A stretch of 5,964 bases of DNA, from contig WREZ01000085.1 of NCBI GenBank assembly GCA_009779045.1, positions 1-5,964 of the forward strand, written 5' to 3'. This DNA is from Candidatus Bathycorpusculum sp. GTDB lineage: Archaea; Thermoproteota; Bathyarchaeia; Bathyarchaeales; Bathycorpusculaceae. The translations under genes and the position numbers were made by a program. Shown here in pieces: positions 5,315-5,964 of the stretch. Below the pieces are notes generated by a model, which was not told the origin of the DNA, made no database searches, and saw only the letters and a list, made by a program, of their open reading frames with translations. Each line of letters starts with the position of its first letter. Position 1 is the first letter of the stretch.

Positions 5315-5929
5315 ATGTCAACCAAAGACACCTTAAAGCAAAGACAAAGCATCCGCAAATACACCAACCAACCCGTATCAGATAAGCTTATTTTAGAAAT
5401 ATTAGAAACCGCAAGTTGGGCACCATCAGCCCATAATGCACAACCATGGCGATTTATAGTGGTTTCAGATATAGAGACAAAACAAAGCTTAGCTAAGGCA
5501 ATGGCACAAGCATGGATAAAAGATCAAGCTAAAGATAACAAAATAGTTAAACAGGGTACTTTGGATTTTTCTGTTAAACGCTTCAGTACTGCACCGGTAC
5601 TTATTGTTACATGTCTAAGTCTTGAGAATATAAAACAATACCTTGACGATAAGACGCGGTGGTTGATTGAGCGGGATTTAGCGGTTCAAAGTTTAGGGGC
5701 TGCTATTGAGAATTTGTTACTTTCGGCCAGTGAAAATAATTTGGGAGCGTGTTGGTTTTCTACACCCATGTTTTGCAAGGATGTTGTTAGACAAGTTTTA
5801 GGTGTTCCTAAGAATGTGGAACCCCAAGCAATAATTTTAATGGGGTACTCTAATGAAAAACCAATTGTAAAACAGAGAAAGCCCTTTGAAGAGTTTTGTT
5901 TTCGAAACCGTTGGAACAAACCAATTTAG
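5315..5929 (+). CDS. Nitroreductase-family FMN oxidoreductase, FbiB C-terminal-like
   Basis: The 204-residue protein belongs to the FMN-dependent nitroreductase fold. The N-terminal FMN phosphate motif is RQSIRKY (R10-Y16). WAPSAHNAQPWRF (35-47) is the conserved flavin-contact segment, and GAAIENLLLSASENNLGACW (128-147) is the core helix and strand. The AMAQAWIKD segment, IERDLAVQSLGAA and the FSTPMFCKDVVRQVLGVP region recall the C-terminal domain of FbiB, which reduces dehydro-F420-0 with FMN. That similarity is from memory of the family pattern, and a generic flavin reductase is possible. ATG 5315 was chosen because residues before it, readable from a TTG at 5261 inside the dehydrogenase gene, do not resemble the family. 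It lies 28 bases after the dehydrogenase, without Shine-Dalgarno but with a TATA box. Composition passes from A/C-rich to G/T-rich along the gene. Confidence 0.9.
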   Translation: MSTKDTLKQRQSIRKYTNQPVSDKLILEILETASWAPSAHNAQPWRFIVVSDIETKQSLAKAMAQAWIKDQAKDNKIVKQGTLDFSVKRFSTAPVLIVTCLSLENIKQYLDDKTRWLIERDLAVQSLGAAIENLLLSASENNLGACWFSTPMFCKDVVRQVLGVPKNVEPQAIILMGYSNEKPIVKQRKPFEEFCFRNRWNKPI

Positions 5930-5935
5930 TTTTTT
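5930..5935 (+). terminator. T-run terminator after the nitroreductase
   Basis: Six T bases immediately follow the TAG stop. Archaeal RNA polymerase often terminates at such runs without a preceding hairpin. The short length makes this tentative. Confidence 0.35.
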
Positions 5936-5953
5936 AACAGATAACTATCTGTT
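5936..5953. repeat. Perfect inverted repeat after the nitroreductase gene
   Basis: AACAGATA and TATCTGTT are exact reverse complements separated by AC, directly after a six-T run that follows the stop codon. The T run is probably the terminator for the nitroreductase transcript. The repeat could be an operator for a following gene beyond the window or a chance palindrome; two spaced half-sites on nearly one helical turn fit a dimeric regulator. Confidence 0.45.
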
Positions 5954-5964
5954 GGTAAATATTA

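Noticed and set aside
1..5964. CRISPR array, insertion sequence or rRNA
   Set aside because: No regularly spaced direct repeats, transposase or rRNA sequence are visible in the window.

Overview
The window most likely comes from an AT-rich archaeon of the TACK side, possibly Bathyarchaeia-like. The evidence is a full-length archaeal/eukaryotic-type uS10, a tRNA-Asp with archaeal features, an archaeal-type tyrosine recombinase, TATA-box promoters and T-run terminators. It also uses a mixture of apparently leaderless starts (no Shine-Dalgarno, TATA box about 25-30 bases before the start codon) and Shine-Dalgarno starts for other genes. The lineage guess rests on protein recognition alone.

Left part (1-1096, minus strand): a tyrosine recombinase (integrase) gene runs off the left edge. 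It starts 58 bases beyond the 3' end of a tRNA-Asp(GTC) gene on the same strand. This is the classic border of an element integrated into a tRNA 3' end, with the rest of the element lying to the left of the window. The tRNA encodes its own CCA and has an unusual C at T-loop position 55.

Middle (1097-3160): a 364-base gene-free stretch holds the promoter of a stand-alone uS10 gene (+). A TA-rich bidirectional terminator separates uS10 from two minus-strand genes. The upstream one (2468-3160) is a 230-residue protein with an RNase HII-like N-terminal signature, a C-terminal zinc ribbon and a lysine-rich tail. The downstream one (1821-2399) is a helix-hairpin-helix protein resembling DNA glycosylases. 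The pair may be a small nucleic-acid-processing unit and is the least explained part of the window.

Right part (3433-5929, plus strand): an LsrF-like class I aldolase/thiolase is followed after 21 bases by a zinc-dependent medium-chain dehydrogenase. After another 28 bases comes a nitroreductase-family flavoprotein closest in sequence style to the C-terminal domain of FbiB. The first two are probably co-transcribed; the third seems to have an additional promoter overlapping the dehydrogenase stop codon. A plausible reading is a sugar-phosphate or keto-compound catabolic pair plus a flavin reductase, but the substrate cannot be read from sequence. A perfect 8-bp inverted repeat ends the window.

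Across the whole window the + strand alternates between G/T-rich and A/C-rich blocks of several hundred bases. The switches fall inside genes rather than at their borders.
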